A DNA stretch of 64,000 nucleotides, from NCBI RefSeq assembly GCF_000003815.2, contig NC_049991.1:12946027-13010026 (forward strand), read 5' to 3'. Below, one piece after another: positions 10,401 through 25,400 of this stretch. Position numbers and translations under genes: made by a program. The notes under the pieces were generated by a model. That model saw only the letters and a list, made by a program, of their open reading frames with translations, made no database searches and was not told the origin of the DNA. Position 1 is the first letter of the stretch, and every line of letters starts with the position of its first letter. Source of the DNA: Branchiostoma floridae (Eukaryota; Chordata; Leptocardii; Amphioxiformes; Branchiostomatidae).

Positions 10401-13400
10401 ATTCTCAAACCAACCTTCTCTTAACTGGGGACGGGGAGGGGGCGAAATCGACTTTTAGCAAACTTCGACCCGCTGCCAATGCCACACAAGTCACGTCTCC
10501 ATTCGAAATTGTAGGGAGTCCGATTCTTTTTTGTTAAAGAACAGTTTAACCTTTTCTCGTAATCAACTCGCCTATTTCATATTGAAACCCCCATATTTTA
10601 ATGGAATTACAAAGATGAACGGATATTCAGCTTCAATCAGGGTTTTGCTAAGAGCAGAATTACTAACGTCTGCTAACAGAGACTATGTGTAATGTATGAT
10701 GGTCGCTCTGGCTATTTCCTGATAAAGAACAATGGCTACAACCTTTCCGTTGGAGCATCCACACAGAAAGATTCAATTTCGCCCGTCGCTTCTGATAACC
10801 TTGGGATTTAAAACGCGTCGCAGTGCATGCATAGTAGGTAGTGTTGCCTTGTTACGAAACAGACTTTTGCCTTTTGATCGAATTGCTCTATAAGGTATTC
10901 GTTTGATTCAATTGGCACGCCTCACTGCCAGGCTTTTAGTGCAATCGAAAGTACTCGGTGACCGTTTACCTTTTTAGCATCTGTTTTCACAGTTAACGTG
11001 ATGTAATGTACAACTGACTTTAAACTTAATAATGATTCTTCGATGAAGGTTAGACATCCATGTAATAAGATACGGCAAAAAGCAGAATCCCCAAATTGAG
11101 TAACTGCTATTTGGAGCATAATAGTGATTTTATTTACATTTTCTTGCATTCCACAGTGTTATGACACTCTCCTGTGATGTCCGGCTCGGTGGCCGTAATG
11201 AAGGGGTGCTCCAGGACGGCAACAATACGGATGTGTTTGTCCTTAGAGATTCCGTTAGGAGGAGATGCCTTATTCCCCGGCCATGTCACCCCTTCCATGT
11301 ACAGGCTGTCTTTATTCCAGCTTCCCACCTGAAACAACGTAATAACTAGTAAGAATTTCATCATTGCAAATTTCACACTTTAACAGACAGAACTGCCAGC
11401 CGCAGAATATTTCATTAGAGAACGCTCCAACCAGAATAACGCGTTGTCATTCCAAGCATGAATAGGATACTTGTCCACATTACTCACCGCTGCTATATTC
11501 TACATTGCTATACTTTGTAACGTTCATCGCCAAGTTTTGGCATTAATATCGGCAGGCTATTTATGTAGGATTTTAGCCTCTGCCCCGTATTGAGTATGGT
11601 GTCTGGCTGATGTGATTGCATACACAATGTACATGCGTCTTATTTCGCCCAGTGTCTAACTACACATAGACGATCAATGTTGGCATCATTGAACCACAAG
11701 TACCGGTCAATAACCCCTGGCTTAGGCCTGGGTCACATTTCCAAGCAAGGGCCCGGCCGGGATGTTTTAAAAAACGAGAAATCAAATTTTATACCAAGAA
11801 AAATACACAAATTATGCCCTTGAATCTTATTTTGACATTTTTTGTATTTTTCTGTCTTTCATATAATGTTTTTCTCTCCCGATAGCTGCCCGGCCGGGCC
11901 CCTTTTTTTAAATGTGACCTAAGCCTTACGTGCTAACTAGCCAACTAGCCGGTAAGCCAACAGTCCGAAGATCAATCTTGATATCCATACATCGGAGGCA
12001 TCGCTACCGAGCGAGCGCTACGCAGATAACAGTACCGGCGTGAATTTGTATGTAGGCTCACACATTCACCACCTTGCAACATTAAAGATGGAAGAGTGAT
12101 AGTATGAAGACGCATGGAAAGACTAATGTGCTTATTTGAGCTCGGGAACAAACTTGGTGACGGGTTACGCAAGTTCAAGACATGTACACAAACATAGCTC
12201 GCAGGTAGTCGGGGCTTATTGACATACATCAAAAAATTTGACACGCCTAAGCCCTGTTAAAGCGATTATCACCATGTTGTATCATAACTTCCATCTCCTC
12301 TTGGGAGGAACAAAGGAAAACAAAAACATTCCCATGTAATTTCAACACGGTAACGTGCTGAGTCTATTCCTCACCATCGCTAATTCGTCATCAGCACACA
12401 TTATCTATGTTTAAGCCATGTTCATTAACATCCTTGCCTTGACTCAATCTATACATATCGCAAACGATGCCATTCTTGGTAATGGCACATCGTCATAACA
12501 AAGGCGTCAGTCGTTAACAGGGGATGGAAAAACGATGGATCCAGTGATTGCCCTGACGTGACGCTTGAATCACCCCGAGGAAACAAACTGTGTATTATGG
12601 AAAAAGTATCAGCAATACTAGCTATTTCAAACCTTTTCTAAGTTTGTTTGTTTGAACTTTATTTATTCACGAGAAGCTCAAATCGGACTGCAGACCGCTT
12701 TTCATTGGGGTAATGAGGGAGGTAAGGGTCAGATAAAATATAGCAGAGAGCTTATATTGAGAACTAATAAATCTATCAATCTATCAACATGATATATATA
12801 TCATTACATGCAAAACATATAATAGAGCAAAATTTCAGCTTTCATAGTACGTGTCCGTTCGTTTTGGTTACTTCTTTTACTTCAAGAGTCTCTTAAAGCA
12901 GGTCCAGTATACATATCATTTCGACTGTGATTCACAGTTTTGCGCGCCAGTGCTCCACAGCCTTACACTTGCTTGGCAGATAAATCGTGGAGTAATAAAT
13001 TGGATACACCTCTGGCGAAGGCAATCATGTAAATGGCAGTATCTTTATCACAAAATTGGATGCGAGCAGAAAAATGTCAAGAGGTAGTTGCCAACAATGA
13101 TCACCGACCAAAATACCAATAGATTTACTGCCATTCCGCCAAGACATCTGATACTGTAACGGAAAAGCCAAGGCATAAATTTCATGTCCAGGAAACTGAT
13201 ATTTGTGCTGTCTATCTTCTACTCTCATCATCAGAAGGCGGTGCTCCGGGACTCAGTACAATTACAGATATATGTACACGACTCCGCCATTCCTGCTAAT
13301 TCACAACACAACACGGGAATTAGCAAGGAGCCGTAGTCAATCACTTTAATGGGCATTCATTATACATACGAGAATGAATAACCTGGTATAACCTTCAAAA

Positions 13401-16400
13401 CTATGCTAATGGAGAACTACATTGTACCCGTATACGTGCGCGTATATAAATTTATTTTAGATACCATCGTATGGTCCAACGGCATCGGAAATAACCTTGC
13501 AGTGGTGCTAATGCTTACAACTGACAGTTTCTGTAATGGTATCCTTTCATGGCCTCTGTTTAAGGTGCAGATCAAACCAGACCCATTCAAGTCAACTTAT
13601 ACTCTTTGTCAGATTTTGTATTCATAGAGCCAGCTAATCAACTGCAACAGTAGCAGGGATTAGTCAACACGTTCAGCGCGTCAAAAGAGTTACGGTTTTA
13701 AGACGGCTTATGAAAAAAAAAACACTGCAATATGCAGATGTATTGTGATTCATTTAAAAATATAGCAAGCGGCAGCGCTGGTAATAGGCCCGGGGATGGA
13801 GTTTCGGAGTGTTGAATGTTTTAACAAAACGACTACTAGAAGACAGACTGCCTCTAATCTTGCCTGGAGATTTGCACAAAATGAACCATGTTCGCTCGAA
13901 CGTGCTCGAGCCGGCGTTGTGACTGTTCGCCAGGCAATTGGTATTCCGTGCAGGCAGCCTCATAGCATGCATGGGTAGACAGCATTACAAAGAAAGTTGG
14001 CCAGCACCTGTGGTACCTGTTTGTGGTACTTTTAAATCAAGTTTCTACGCAGACTAGCGTAATTGCAATGCTGTGAGGAAGTACACTTCAAATGGCCATT
14101 ACACCACGAGCTAAGAAAGAGGACCTCATCGCAGTATCACCGTCTAAAAATATATACAGTTGGCACGGGGGCGACTATATAAGTCAAGGTCAAATAGTAT
14201 GCACGCCAAGAGTAATCTTTGAGTACCATCTGGATATTGACCCCAAATTGGTTATCCTATATTCAAAACACACAGGGGAAAAGGCACAGAGGGCAGCTCC
14301 TGGGACTGGCGTCTATTGAAATATCGCAACAAGGCTACAAAGTTAGTCCATAAACATATCTTCGCTCAAAGTATGTACTGATCAGTGCAGTTTTGCATGT
14401 ATTTTTCTTATATCTACCTTCATCGAAAGTTGTTTTTACGCTTTTCTTCATCTTGTTCCGTTCCAAACAAACAAGGGCAATGAACTGGACCAGACGGATT
14501 ATCTGTTACTAGTAAAGTAGTGGGCACCATGTGGTGTTCGATAACATTACGTAGCAAGTGGCAGCACAGAGCTGGAGGAGCCGGTAACCATATATATGTA
14601 TATAAATGTGTTTGTGTAAGAATGGATACAATAGTAGCCTGCATCACTAGAGCCCAAGTAGCACCAGAAGCTAGAGCAGCACGTATTATATACTAACATG
14701 TGTCTACTGATAATTCTATGTAACAGACTTTAAAGGAAAAGTGATATTTACCCGTTCCCATAACTTCCTACCGTCCACGTTCATGATGTCGAAAGTGCTA
14801 ATCGTCGTGGTGCCGTCCTCGTTGAACTTTATATCCAAATCTTCTATTGTTGTGCTGGTAAGGTATCTGAAATTACACATAAATATAAATGTAAATAAAC
14901 GTATGATAAACATAAATATGTATCTGAATAAAATTACAATAAACACAACAGCTAGTTTGGAGATTACTGTCAGAAACTTGATGATGCGCATCATCAAGTT
15001 TCTGACAGTAATCTCCAAACTAGCTTAAGTTTGACTAATGCTCGCTCGACATTACCAGCGCGTTAAAAATGATCTGTTCTTAGATTCACTTCTTCATGAT
15101 CAAGTGCCGTTCCAAACCACATGCGTCAACAGGGTTACGGCATTCAGATTATAAAACTCTCCTGAATGTGTGATTACTGGACGGGTTATCGGTCTTGCAC
15201 CTGATAGATATTGAGTCAAGAGGGGATGTCAAAAGGAGGACATAACTCTGCCTCAAAATTCCGATATGCCACCAGCTGTATCTGTCGTTACGGAATGACC
15301 AGATCCATCATACTGACCCACTTGTCAGGAATTCATATCCTTAGGATCAAGAAAGGAGATGACCGATAAATTGTCCTGTCAGGTAAGATGGAGATATTTT
15401 CTTGGATTGGCCACCCACACTGAGAAATTTAAGTAGGCTCCATGGTAAAACCCACGGGAATTTCATTCTTCTCATGACAACTGTNNNNNNNNNNNNNNNN
15501 NNNNNNNNNNNNNNNNNNNNNNNNNNNNNNNNNNNNNNNNNNNNNNNNNNNNNNNNNNNNNNNNNNNNNNNNNNNNNNNNNNNNGCTACATTCATTGCCC
15601 AGTAATGTAACAAATATGGCGAGCTGTACATAAACCACAGTAACGTGATCATTTTTCCTAGAGTGACCTTTTATGATAATTGATTGGCACTGAGCCACGT
15701 CATTGAACCAGAGCATTGAACAATCTACCATAAGCACCTGATTTACTTTCAAAATAAGAAGAATAAGCATTATATCTGTAATGCTGGTGATCTTTGTTGT
15801 ATCATACTAGCATGTCAGTGGTGTAATACACTAGTATGTCATATGTGATTTTAACTCTCATGCTAAAGTTCAGCTGTGTTCGTTTGTATCTGACCAATAT
15901 ATAATACATTCATTTAAACTTTTTTCATACTGAATAATTCTGACTGCATTGCCAAGTAAAGGACGGACTTGCGCCACAGTTATGTCGTGCTTTTCAAAGC
16001 CGTTAAATACCAAGGCGAAGAAGCGTTCTCACTTTGAGGAACTATATTAATGATTGATAGCACGTTTGTGGTACGGAGATAACGCAGGATACACAGGAAA
16101 CGCTCTTATTTTCCACGCCAGCCCTGCTGGAATGTCCTCCGAGGAGGAGATAACAGTCGTCAGGGACGGAATACGATCCCATAAAACTCTGTTTGGTTTT
16201 AATGAAGTTTTCCAACAGCGGCGGTTATCCAGACGAGTGGGTTGAGCTTCACGGAGATCACGGTTAAATCAGCATAGAATATTAAATTTTCCAAATGTCT
16301 TTTGCTTTGAATGAAACATCATTGATACACAAGCGTAACGTTGTTCTTAATGTAGGATAGATAAACATGATCCACTCCTAGCTTAGAACTTCACATTATA

Positions 16401-19400
16401 CGACTAAAGAAGAGAAATGGCTGCATAATGTACATGTTTCCTTTGCAAAGTCTGGCAACAAGACTGTATAAAAGGCTATCAAAATGGTAATGAACATTCC
16501 GCTGTTGAACGAACCCCTGAGTCGTGATGGCACGGCGCATCCACCGCCGGGCTTTGCTGACGTGACTCTGCCGTAAGTCAGGTCACGAGTACTGATGAAT
16601 TCATGCGATCCTTACCAGAGGTGTGTAATTTTCTACTCCTTTAGTCACCAATCATACCGCCGGGGAGGCAGAGGGCTTGAAGGTCGCAATATGTAAGTGT
16701 TATCACGCCTTGCCTCCAGCGCCATGTTGGATGTTCGGAACGTTCGATCTTCGAATCAACTATACATGACGCGAGAACATATGGACGCGTTACATCCGAT
16801 GGATAATTGATACTATAAGCCCATCCTTTTGAAAACAACCCTACTATTTTCACCTGCGTGAGGGCCTGTGTGCACATGAACTATTAACATGCAGCCTGTG
16901 ATTCTCACGGGTTTCCGCGACGTGTTCTGAATAATCTTAATTAGCGATTCCTGCCGCAGCTTCTGCTTGATTAGGAAGAGTCATTACAATATGCTCCAGT
17001 AATAAACCGTTCTGTGGAGCTGCTCAAGTATTCTGAGAAACATTAAGTTGCTGTTGGCCTCAGTGGGGTGGTTTTCTTACAAATCACGCTGGGGCCGTAT
17101 CAGGGTTATACATGGAGTGTCTACCTTTGTGTACGTTGCTCGAGGCTAGTTATTTTCACTGAATTGTTTTTGATACGACCGCAGGAAACGATAAGTAGCT
17201 TTGGATGATAACGTTTCCATAGGATGAATCAAACGTTCTTAATCATATTTCAGTAGAGCAACAATACACCTAAGGCGCTTTGTTGCATCTGGGGAAGACA
17301 TGTGAAATAAGAAAACTTTGCAGCTAAGGAAGACATATGGACTCTTCCTATCTCTGAGACCAGATAGTGTCAAGCTCTGACCAATAGGAAAAGGGGGCAT
17401 TAGCAAAGAACTAGTAGAAAAACAATTTCGTAGAATTCAGTATCCGTAGAAACGTCCAGTACAATCGCCAGACGTTACGTGCTCTCGTAACGTCCTTCTA
17501 CTTTGCCAAGCAAAAACTGCCCAGTCATCCTTAAGCACGTTTTTCGCTTGCAAAACTTTGAACCTCTGTCAGCCAAACGTTCTGTAATGTACGTGCTGCT
17601 AATGATTTATGGAGACGCGCATAATGCGGACGGATTACGGCTAGTTGTATAAATGTACTTACAATGGGGACGGCTTAGACAAATGCCAGATTTTGTTTTG
17701 ACGGTAACTGTGACATATTTTGAAGTATAGAATGCGACATGTCACACGGTGCAAAATGGGTTTGATAATCAAGTGTATATGTCGTTAAAATTTGCTTTAA
17801 TTACTTGCAGAGTAGGGGTGCATTTCTTGCACAATAAATTCCTTTAGTCTGTTACGCACGTATCATGACATGGCGCCTCCTACTAGAGTGCTAGTCTTCT
17901 TCTCTAATGAAGGTTCCCCATGGTGCGTTCAGACACTTTGCTGTTCTCTTTACGACATGTGAGATACAATTAACATCCCGGGCACTCTCGGGTTCCATTG
18001 TCAAATCATCGCCTTTCGACTACTCTTTTAACATTGCAGCCGGATCGAACTCATTGATTTTCGCTGTTTTTTGTCTTGGAAAACAGTTGTGCCGCTCTAC
18101 ATACTCACTGGAAGAGATGCTAGGCCTCATTTTATTGGACGGCGATTGTTGAGCGACCATTTAGTGACCAAATTTGATTTGTGTAAGCCATGATATCATA
18201 ATTGAAACAGCAGTGCAGCTTAATTCTTCTGAAAAGCAACATGGTAAATAAAGAATCACTTCCTAGTTATAAAAAAACAACGCAGTCCAAATAAGGCTAT
18301 ATTGGGGATCGTTGCCTATTACCATAAAACGCCATTATTTAACACGTTGGGAAAGAGCCAGCGTACTTAAATACGGAAGCATTTGACATGGACAGAGAGT
18401 CTGGCATAAAATCAAACTGTAAAGGATCAGTGGTAAGATGGAATATTGATCCTGTCTGCACGATGGAATGATTGCCAGAGGCAGTTGATCCTTCCTTCTC
18501 CATCAAAATCCAGTCCATCGACATGCCGGGCTTTTCCGGATTGAAAGTGACGTCTGGATCAACATGTTTAGCAATTCTGGGGATTAGCGTCAACAGGTCT
18601 TGTGATAGAGGCCCGCTGGCTACCAGGTTAAGGGACGATGGCGGCGCGTTTTTACGTGGGAAACGCCTTCACTAATCATAAAGGCCGTTACAATTACGTC
18701 AAGTTGATAAATTGAATCCTCATATGATATGTAGTTTAATGCTTCCGTTAAACGGTCTAGTGGTCAGAAATCCCGCTTCTGGGTCACAAGGGTGTGGGCT
18801 GGACTTTCGACCAGCCCATATGGCCTGAAAGGTAGCATGGACATCGCCAATCAGACACACAAATATTATTGCAAAATTCCTGAGCGACTTTGCTAGTGTC
18901 TGATCCGTATTGAACGCAATCAATTTCACTGCAGTTACCGTTGTATCGCATGACATGACATGTAGCTTTCTAGCACCAAAAGCGCTGTGAAAGGAAAGGG
19001 ATACTTCAGCATAAGAAGACTGATCAGCAGGAGGCAACAGCACTTGATTAATTTTGAGACTAAACCGTGCTGTAGAGCTCTGGGAATCTAATCCTGGAGC
19101 AATAGGTTTGCTTCAAACAAATTTTCTCAGCTCTTTCGGGGCTTTGATGTTCATATACTTGTATCTGATTTTGTTTGCAGTAGAAAACTGTTCCATGCGT
19201 GTGTGTGATACCTCTGCTGTACTGTTCATCGCAAAAAAAAACACGAACATAGATCTCTCTCCACCGACAGGATTATTTCAGTCCAGTGTCCACCAAACCA
19301 CCACTTAGTCCCTGTGTGTGGCGGGTTTCACTGAACCTCAAGGTGTGTATTTGAATGTACAATAGCCCTGGTTGATACACACCCATTCTAGTTGGAAGCT

Positions 19401-22400
19401 CTAGTCACGAAGCGACCATTCGGGCAGACCTAAGTGGACTGTACGCACCAGGAATAACTGGTATAATTCTCGGCGTCGTTACTGTCTGGTGGACAGTTCC
19501 AATGGCAATTGAAATTACGCCTATTGTTCACCAGCATTTATAGAAGGGCAATCCACCGTAATAATACATAAATTTGTTGGACATACCATGGTATATTTTG
19601 AAAATAAGTTAACGTAAACAATGCAAACAGCTCTTGTGAACATAACTTACCATCCTGACAGAAGGGAAATATGTACCGGACATTGCAAGCTATTTGACAG
19701 AACGTAATACAGAGGAATTCGAAATTTCTTCGTTCCTTCCACATTTTGCATTCACGTCGAGTTCTTATGGTGCCCTTGTTTAAGTGGCGTTACTATTCAA
19801 TTAATAAATGGCGACAAAGGGTGCTAAAAGTTTAGTGGAAAGTCTCTCTGGCCAGGGCGTAAGTTGTAGTAGTAAGTTGGTTGAAGCTCTGTCACATGAA
19901 TTTCAATACCACTGTGCAAAAATTTAATTTCACAGCAACATTCATGTTTGCTCACCTGTAAAGTAACTTGGTTGCATTTGAAGACCGAGTTCCTCTGATG
20001 TTTCTGCAGTTGTATGTTTGTAGATCGCTGACAGAATTTCCGTCCTGAATGTACTGTCTCAAAGCCTCCATGTACAGCAAAACACCTGTCCTGATGGTAG
20101 CTTCCTTATTATATTTTTGACTTTGTGACACCAGAGACAACAGTCCGACTGGATACTGCGGTGGGGCCTCTCTGAGCTTCGTGAAATCTCCTATAACTGA
20201 TTCTGCTGCAATCCAAACAAAATCCTCGCTGGTGTACCCTAACGCCCCGGCAGCCTGGAAAATGGTCTTCGCTTCTCTCTTGGAACAATAGAGCAGAACG
20301 ACTTGTGACATGTTTCTTCCAACCAGTTGAGCTTTCACGTCTTGAACTGAGCTGGTCGGGTGGACGTTTAACGTAAAGGTTCTATAGATAGACCACACTC
20401 CTTTTTCCTCATTCTCTTTGAAGTTGGCGACCTTGTCTCTCAGTGTCTTCTGGAAGAGCCGATGTCCTGGCATCTCACTGGTCACCACGGAGAACCGGTA
20501 CCAGCGCTGCAGCTTCAGCACGGCGATTATCACCTCAACCTGCTGGGCTATGGAGCTTCTTAGCAGCAGCGGGTAGAAGGGGTTATCCTGGAGCAAGGAG
20601 AAGGACAGAGTAAGTAATAGATGCAAGAGTTTCGGCTTCATCATTGTGTTTGTTTGTTTGTTTGTTTACTTGTTTGTTAGATTTGTTTTGCATGAACAGT
20701 AAACCACCTTTTGACGCAATGCACTCATTTTATTCTAAAAGTAAAAGCTGCGATATATTCCGGACTGTACGGTTTGGTTACCGAGAAGGGCCACTAATCT
20801 AACCAGGGTTCCTTAGTGTATGTAGGTACTTTCTACAGTGTCCAAGTTTATTTGTAAAAGCTCACTGATGGCTTATTTGAATACACTCTACAGCGTACTT
20901 GGACTGAATCTCCAAGCAGATCCTACGATAGCATAAGATAGTATCAAAAGCTGACAGAGGAGTGAAGCCGACAAAGGTGTGTGTATCTACTTTTAGCCGG
21001 CTATACTCCTTTGGCAGCTTTGATGGCAAAGGAGAGCATCTCTTATGGCACCTTATGGCACCGTAGGATCTTCTTGGAAATTAACTTACACGTACTTTTA
21101 TGTGATTACAGTAGCAGACATAATGGTCGTCCTTTTTTGTTATGTCAATAAATCATTCATTCATGTTCATTATGAATACATTGTGTACATATACATGTAG
21201 TTTTTTTGTCTATATTAACCTCTAGAACAAGGACAAGGCTCCACTAAAATACAGGTCTTTATACTTCAGATGCTTTGAAGTGTTCTGAAAAGAAAGATGA
21301 CACATGGCTATAGCGTCCTGTTCTTCTTGTGATATAACCTTTCGACGCAGCTCTACAATCGGCACTTCCATAACTACATGATGAAAATAGATGATCATTT
21401 TCACACTCTCATGTCCCCAAAGTGCAGGATATATCAATCACCTTGCTAATTTGGGCAGTACTGTAGGGATTCGGCATACTGAGCACAAAATAACTGCAGA
21501 TATAAAGCAAAAGGAATAGATATCACAGACTAGTACAATGTCGTTTACGTTCAGAAAATAAATAGTGGATAAATAAAACAACGTTGAACCTGAGTGTGTG
21601 CACCGACAGCTTTGAAGAACTACTATCAATTGGTAGCACATCTATTTGCTCGTTAAATTGTTTCATATATCGACTTGGCTATAAAACTTTATTCCTCGCC
21701 TGTAACTTTCTATTGTCACGTTGTAAAATATTTTTATACGATTGAATAAAGATGCTCTCTTAATTTCTGGCAATTTGAAATTGATCTTACCGACAATACC
21801 ACTAGAAGACCTTGGTTTGTATGGATTCTGACCAGGCCCTGTCTGTACATATACATTTACATATTGATGCTTCCTATCCAATATCCTGAAGTACATAAAG
21901 TCACAGAGAGGCACGTAAAAGATATTACTCTTCGCCACAAACGTGGGGGTGACTATTGAATTTCGTTACAAGTTCGAGCCATTTTAATTAGCTGTTATAT
22001 TGAAACGCCACGTAAAAGGCGTCGCCTACAGACGTGGCTATTCTCATCTACGGGGCCATCGTCAGTTATGACGTTACTGCATATCTGGTCATTCCGCATG
22101 GTAGATTTATATCCATAACATCGCACCAGCGGACTACTTTTGTTAGCAAGTCATGTCCGTGCTGACGTCATGGCGAAATTGGCGGCTGTTCCATCTGAAG
22201 CGGCCATTTGCAGGTCATTTAACCTGCCAATATCAGGCAGGGACTCGTAAAGCATACAGAATGGCGGCAATATGGCACGCAGTTACCATAAAGCTACGTG
22301 AGATGCCAGGTCCTCTGGACCTACGTTCGCGGTTTATAAGATGGTGTGGGAAATAATTTTGATTCTGGAACTGATGAATATCAAGTCGATCGTTTGAGTC

Positions 22401-25400
22401 GGGTTTAGTTAATGCATTCGACTGTGAGAAACCCATAATTATCAGTGATTTTGTTCAGGGTCAACGCTGTCGTCCTTGACTAAACTAAAGGGCAGGTACA
22501 AGTCCCCTGTGTTTGTGAGGATAATGGACAGATAATGATGGAACGACCCCAAGTGGCCTTTGTTTCCATTCAATTAGTATGCTTTATTGGTCGCCCGTCC
22601 GGGTTGATTTGGTTGTCGCTGTGTATCGGAAGGCCGGTACACACACCAATAACTTTTACTCTTTCTGCCGTAAAATGTCCTGTGCGAAAACCGTCAACTA
22701 CGTACGTTTGTTGAATTCAAGAGTTATTGTTCACGGAGTGTGGTTTTCATTATTCCAACGCCCTTCATAATTTCCACGCCTACTAGTTTAACCAATTGTC
22801 CCTATTAAGAGTTCGATGCACTTACAACGCGACCGTCAGACCGGCCTAGAAAGGTAACACAAAACACTAACTTATCGTTATATTCCTTACTGTATGCATT
22901 AAACATTTATCTATAAACTTGGAAACCTGCCAGATCGAGCTAAACATCAGTGTATGTAATTCGCAATACGCTAAGTACTGCATTTGCCACAGCTCTTGCT
23001 TGTGATATTATGCTATTAACCTCAACCATCGATTTTCGTGGCCTTGAAAAGGCTACTGCCGCCGAAAACCCCTTACGCAGGCCTTATTCTGCAAGTCTTA
23101 TGTATTACATGCCAGTACAGTAATGTGTTGGACACTGCTGGCCGTTATGGCACATTTTCATCTTGCCTTAGCCGACCAAACACTGACGAAACCTGCATAG
23201 ATAAACAAGATTGCACCTGCTATGATGAAGTGCCATTCCTGTTCAATACCAGTAACTATTTAGAGTAATATGCTAACCATCCGTTATTTGGTTGTGATGT
23301 AATCCATATGAGTTTTCCGATGGTATAAAGATTATTGATGAACCCGTGAAGTCGTTTTTGATAGCACACAACTGTTTGCAATAAAAGGCGATCGTAAAAA
23401 CAATTGCTTTATTTCTATGTTAATAATAGACAGCGGAGGTTATCAAATTGAATGTATGTCTTCAATCTGGGATTCCATTGCACTTAGTTACATTCTGTTC
23501 AAAGCACAACACATACGCCATTGCTCAGTGCATAGCTTGACTTCGCAAAGTAGGAAACAAAACATGATGATATGCATACGGACTTCAATTAAGTAGTTCT
23601 ACTTCTGTTTCTCGATGCAGAAATGATGTTGAATGTACGTGTTTCCGCTGCATTCATCTCTTTTGATAGTATTGGTGACTTTATAATCTAATATATGATT
23701 TCTAAATACAAGGTAAAAGTACAAGAATCAGAATGACGTATATATCCACGCCATGTACTCTGGCAGAAGTTATGAGGATCCATACAAACGTCAATCATGA
23801 CGAAGATGTTGATAAAGATATTTCTGCCTTTTATTGCTTGAAATAGCATTAACGTCACGTCGTCTTTGTGACGTCAGCTTGACGACCGGACCGTTCTTTA
23901 TGTCGATACCAATCACCATCCGTTTAAGCATAAAAACAACATGGTCAGATTATCAGCAACGTTGCTAGATAACCTGACCTCATGGTGATTTTGAATTCAG
24001 GAGACAAAGACAGAAAACTTTGACAACGTGTCTTCCGGATTTGTACATTTACAGACGATTTCGGAAGATGATGGAGTGGTGGAATTACAAATGGAGAGCT
24101 TCAATCCACTTCAAATTGCTTCTTAAGTCTACGCAAAACGTGTCAAAATGGGAGGATATTGAATTATGGGAAGGACATCTGCAAGAGTAATAAGCATGGA
24201 TTTAGCGGACTCAAAATACTATCAATGCTGGATCGATTAATATTGTAGATTGTGTCCTGATCTGAATTTAAAAAGTGGTGAACACTTTTTCTCTACGCCT
24301 TTTCTGTATCAATATGAAATGATTATTGTGGAGTAACAAAGGAGTAATCGATAATTTGTGCTTTTAAAACATGTACATGGACAACCTACAGTGTACATTG
24401 GGCTCTATCTGCTGTTTGGATGACTGTACGTTGTAGCGATATCTTCCGTGAAATATGTAACAACTACAGACGCGAGCCAAAACTATTCCAAGACTTATGA
24501 GTTCGCCTTTTCTGTCATCGGAACTTAAGCTGGAGAAGTGGGGATGAAGACAACGTATGCCGCAATTCGGCACGGGCATGGCGTAATACCACGCTTCAAC
24601 GATTGCGACGGGCGTGGAGTAATGGAAGTTGAGCATATTCACCTTCTCCTTCTGTTATCACCATGTTACCACATATAGCATGCTGAGAGCATTGCTTTAG
24701 TCTTATCTACGTATTACATGACATACCTCGGAAAAGTGCAGCATAAATATGTTTAACACCTGCTCTACAATGTCAACTGCAAGATACGGTGAAGCACTGC
24801 CATGTTCTGTTAATTATAGCATGTATGCGATCTAGATGACTCGTTGCTAGTATACTGACTGTTATAGACAGCCCCGGCCACAACTTATTAACCTCAGACA
24901 TGTAAGCAATATAAGCTCTCTGCCTTATTAACATCTCCCAATAAGACCCCCCTAAGGCGTTCTTTTGACCAGTTATGATCCAAATGTTCTGGCAGTTACG
25001 AAATCCTACCAGGGCCATGCCCATTACCCCAAGAGCATCCTGCAGCAATGTTAACTGGTTATTTATGACAAGTTGCTAAATTGTATACAGTCATACCAAG
25101 CACTCATCAAATATTTGAGTAACAAAAAATGATAATTTTTCTAATTCATATCTAGCCGTATAATTAAAGGGCTTGATGTCACGATACCATCATCAGCTAT
25201 AAGTTATAAAGTACAATACGGTTTATATTAAACTCACATAGAACGAATCAAAATATCTGTAAATGTAAATCTTATGGAGATGTGATTCTTATCTGCTACA
25301 CATAAATTTCAGCAAATAGTTTACGACCTACTATGCACCATACATTGCCTTTACTATCCCCGCCAGTCTGTACAACTTCGAAATGTAATTATTAGCAGTG

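Larger units (their letters stand above)
14867..19955 (-). other. Intron 2 of the GluN2-like gene
   Basis: A 5.1-kb intron. It holds the palindrome at 14950 and the assembly gap at 15485. I see no other gene on either strand. Confidence 0.75.

Noticed and set aside
15347-15770. Open frames crossing the run of N
   Set aside because: They exist only because unknown bases cannot create stops.
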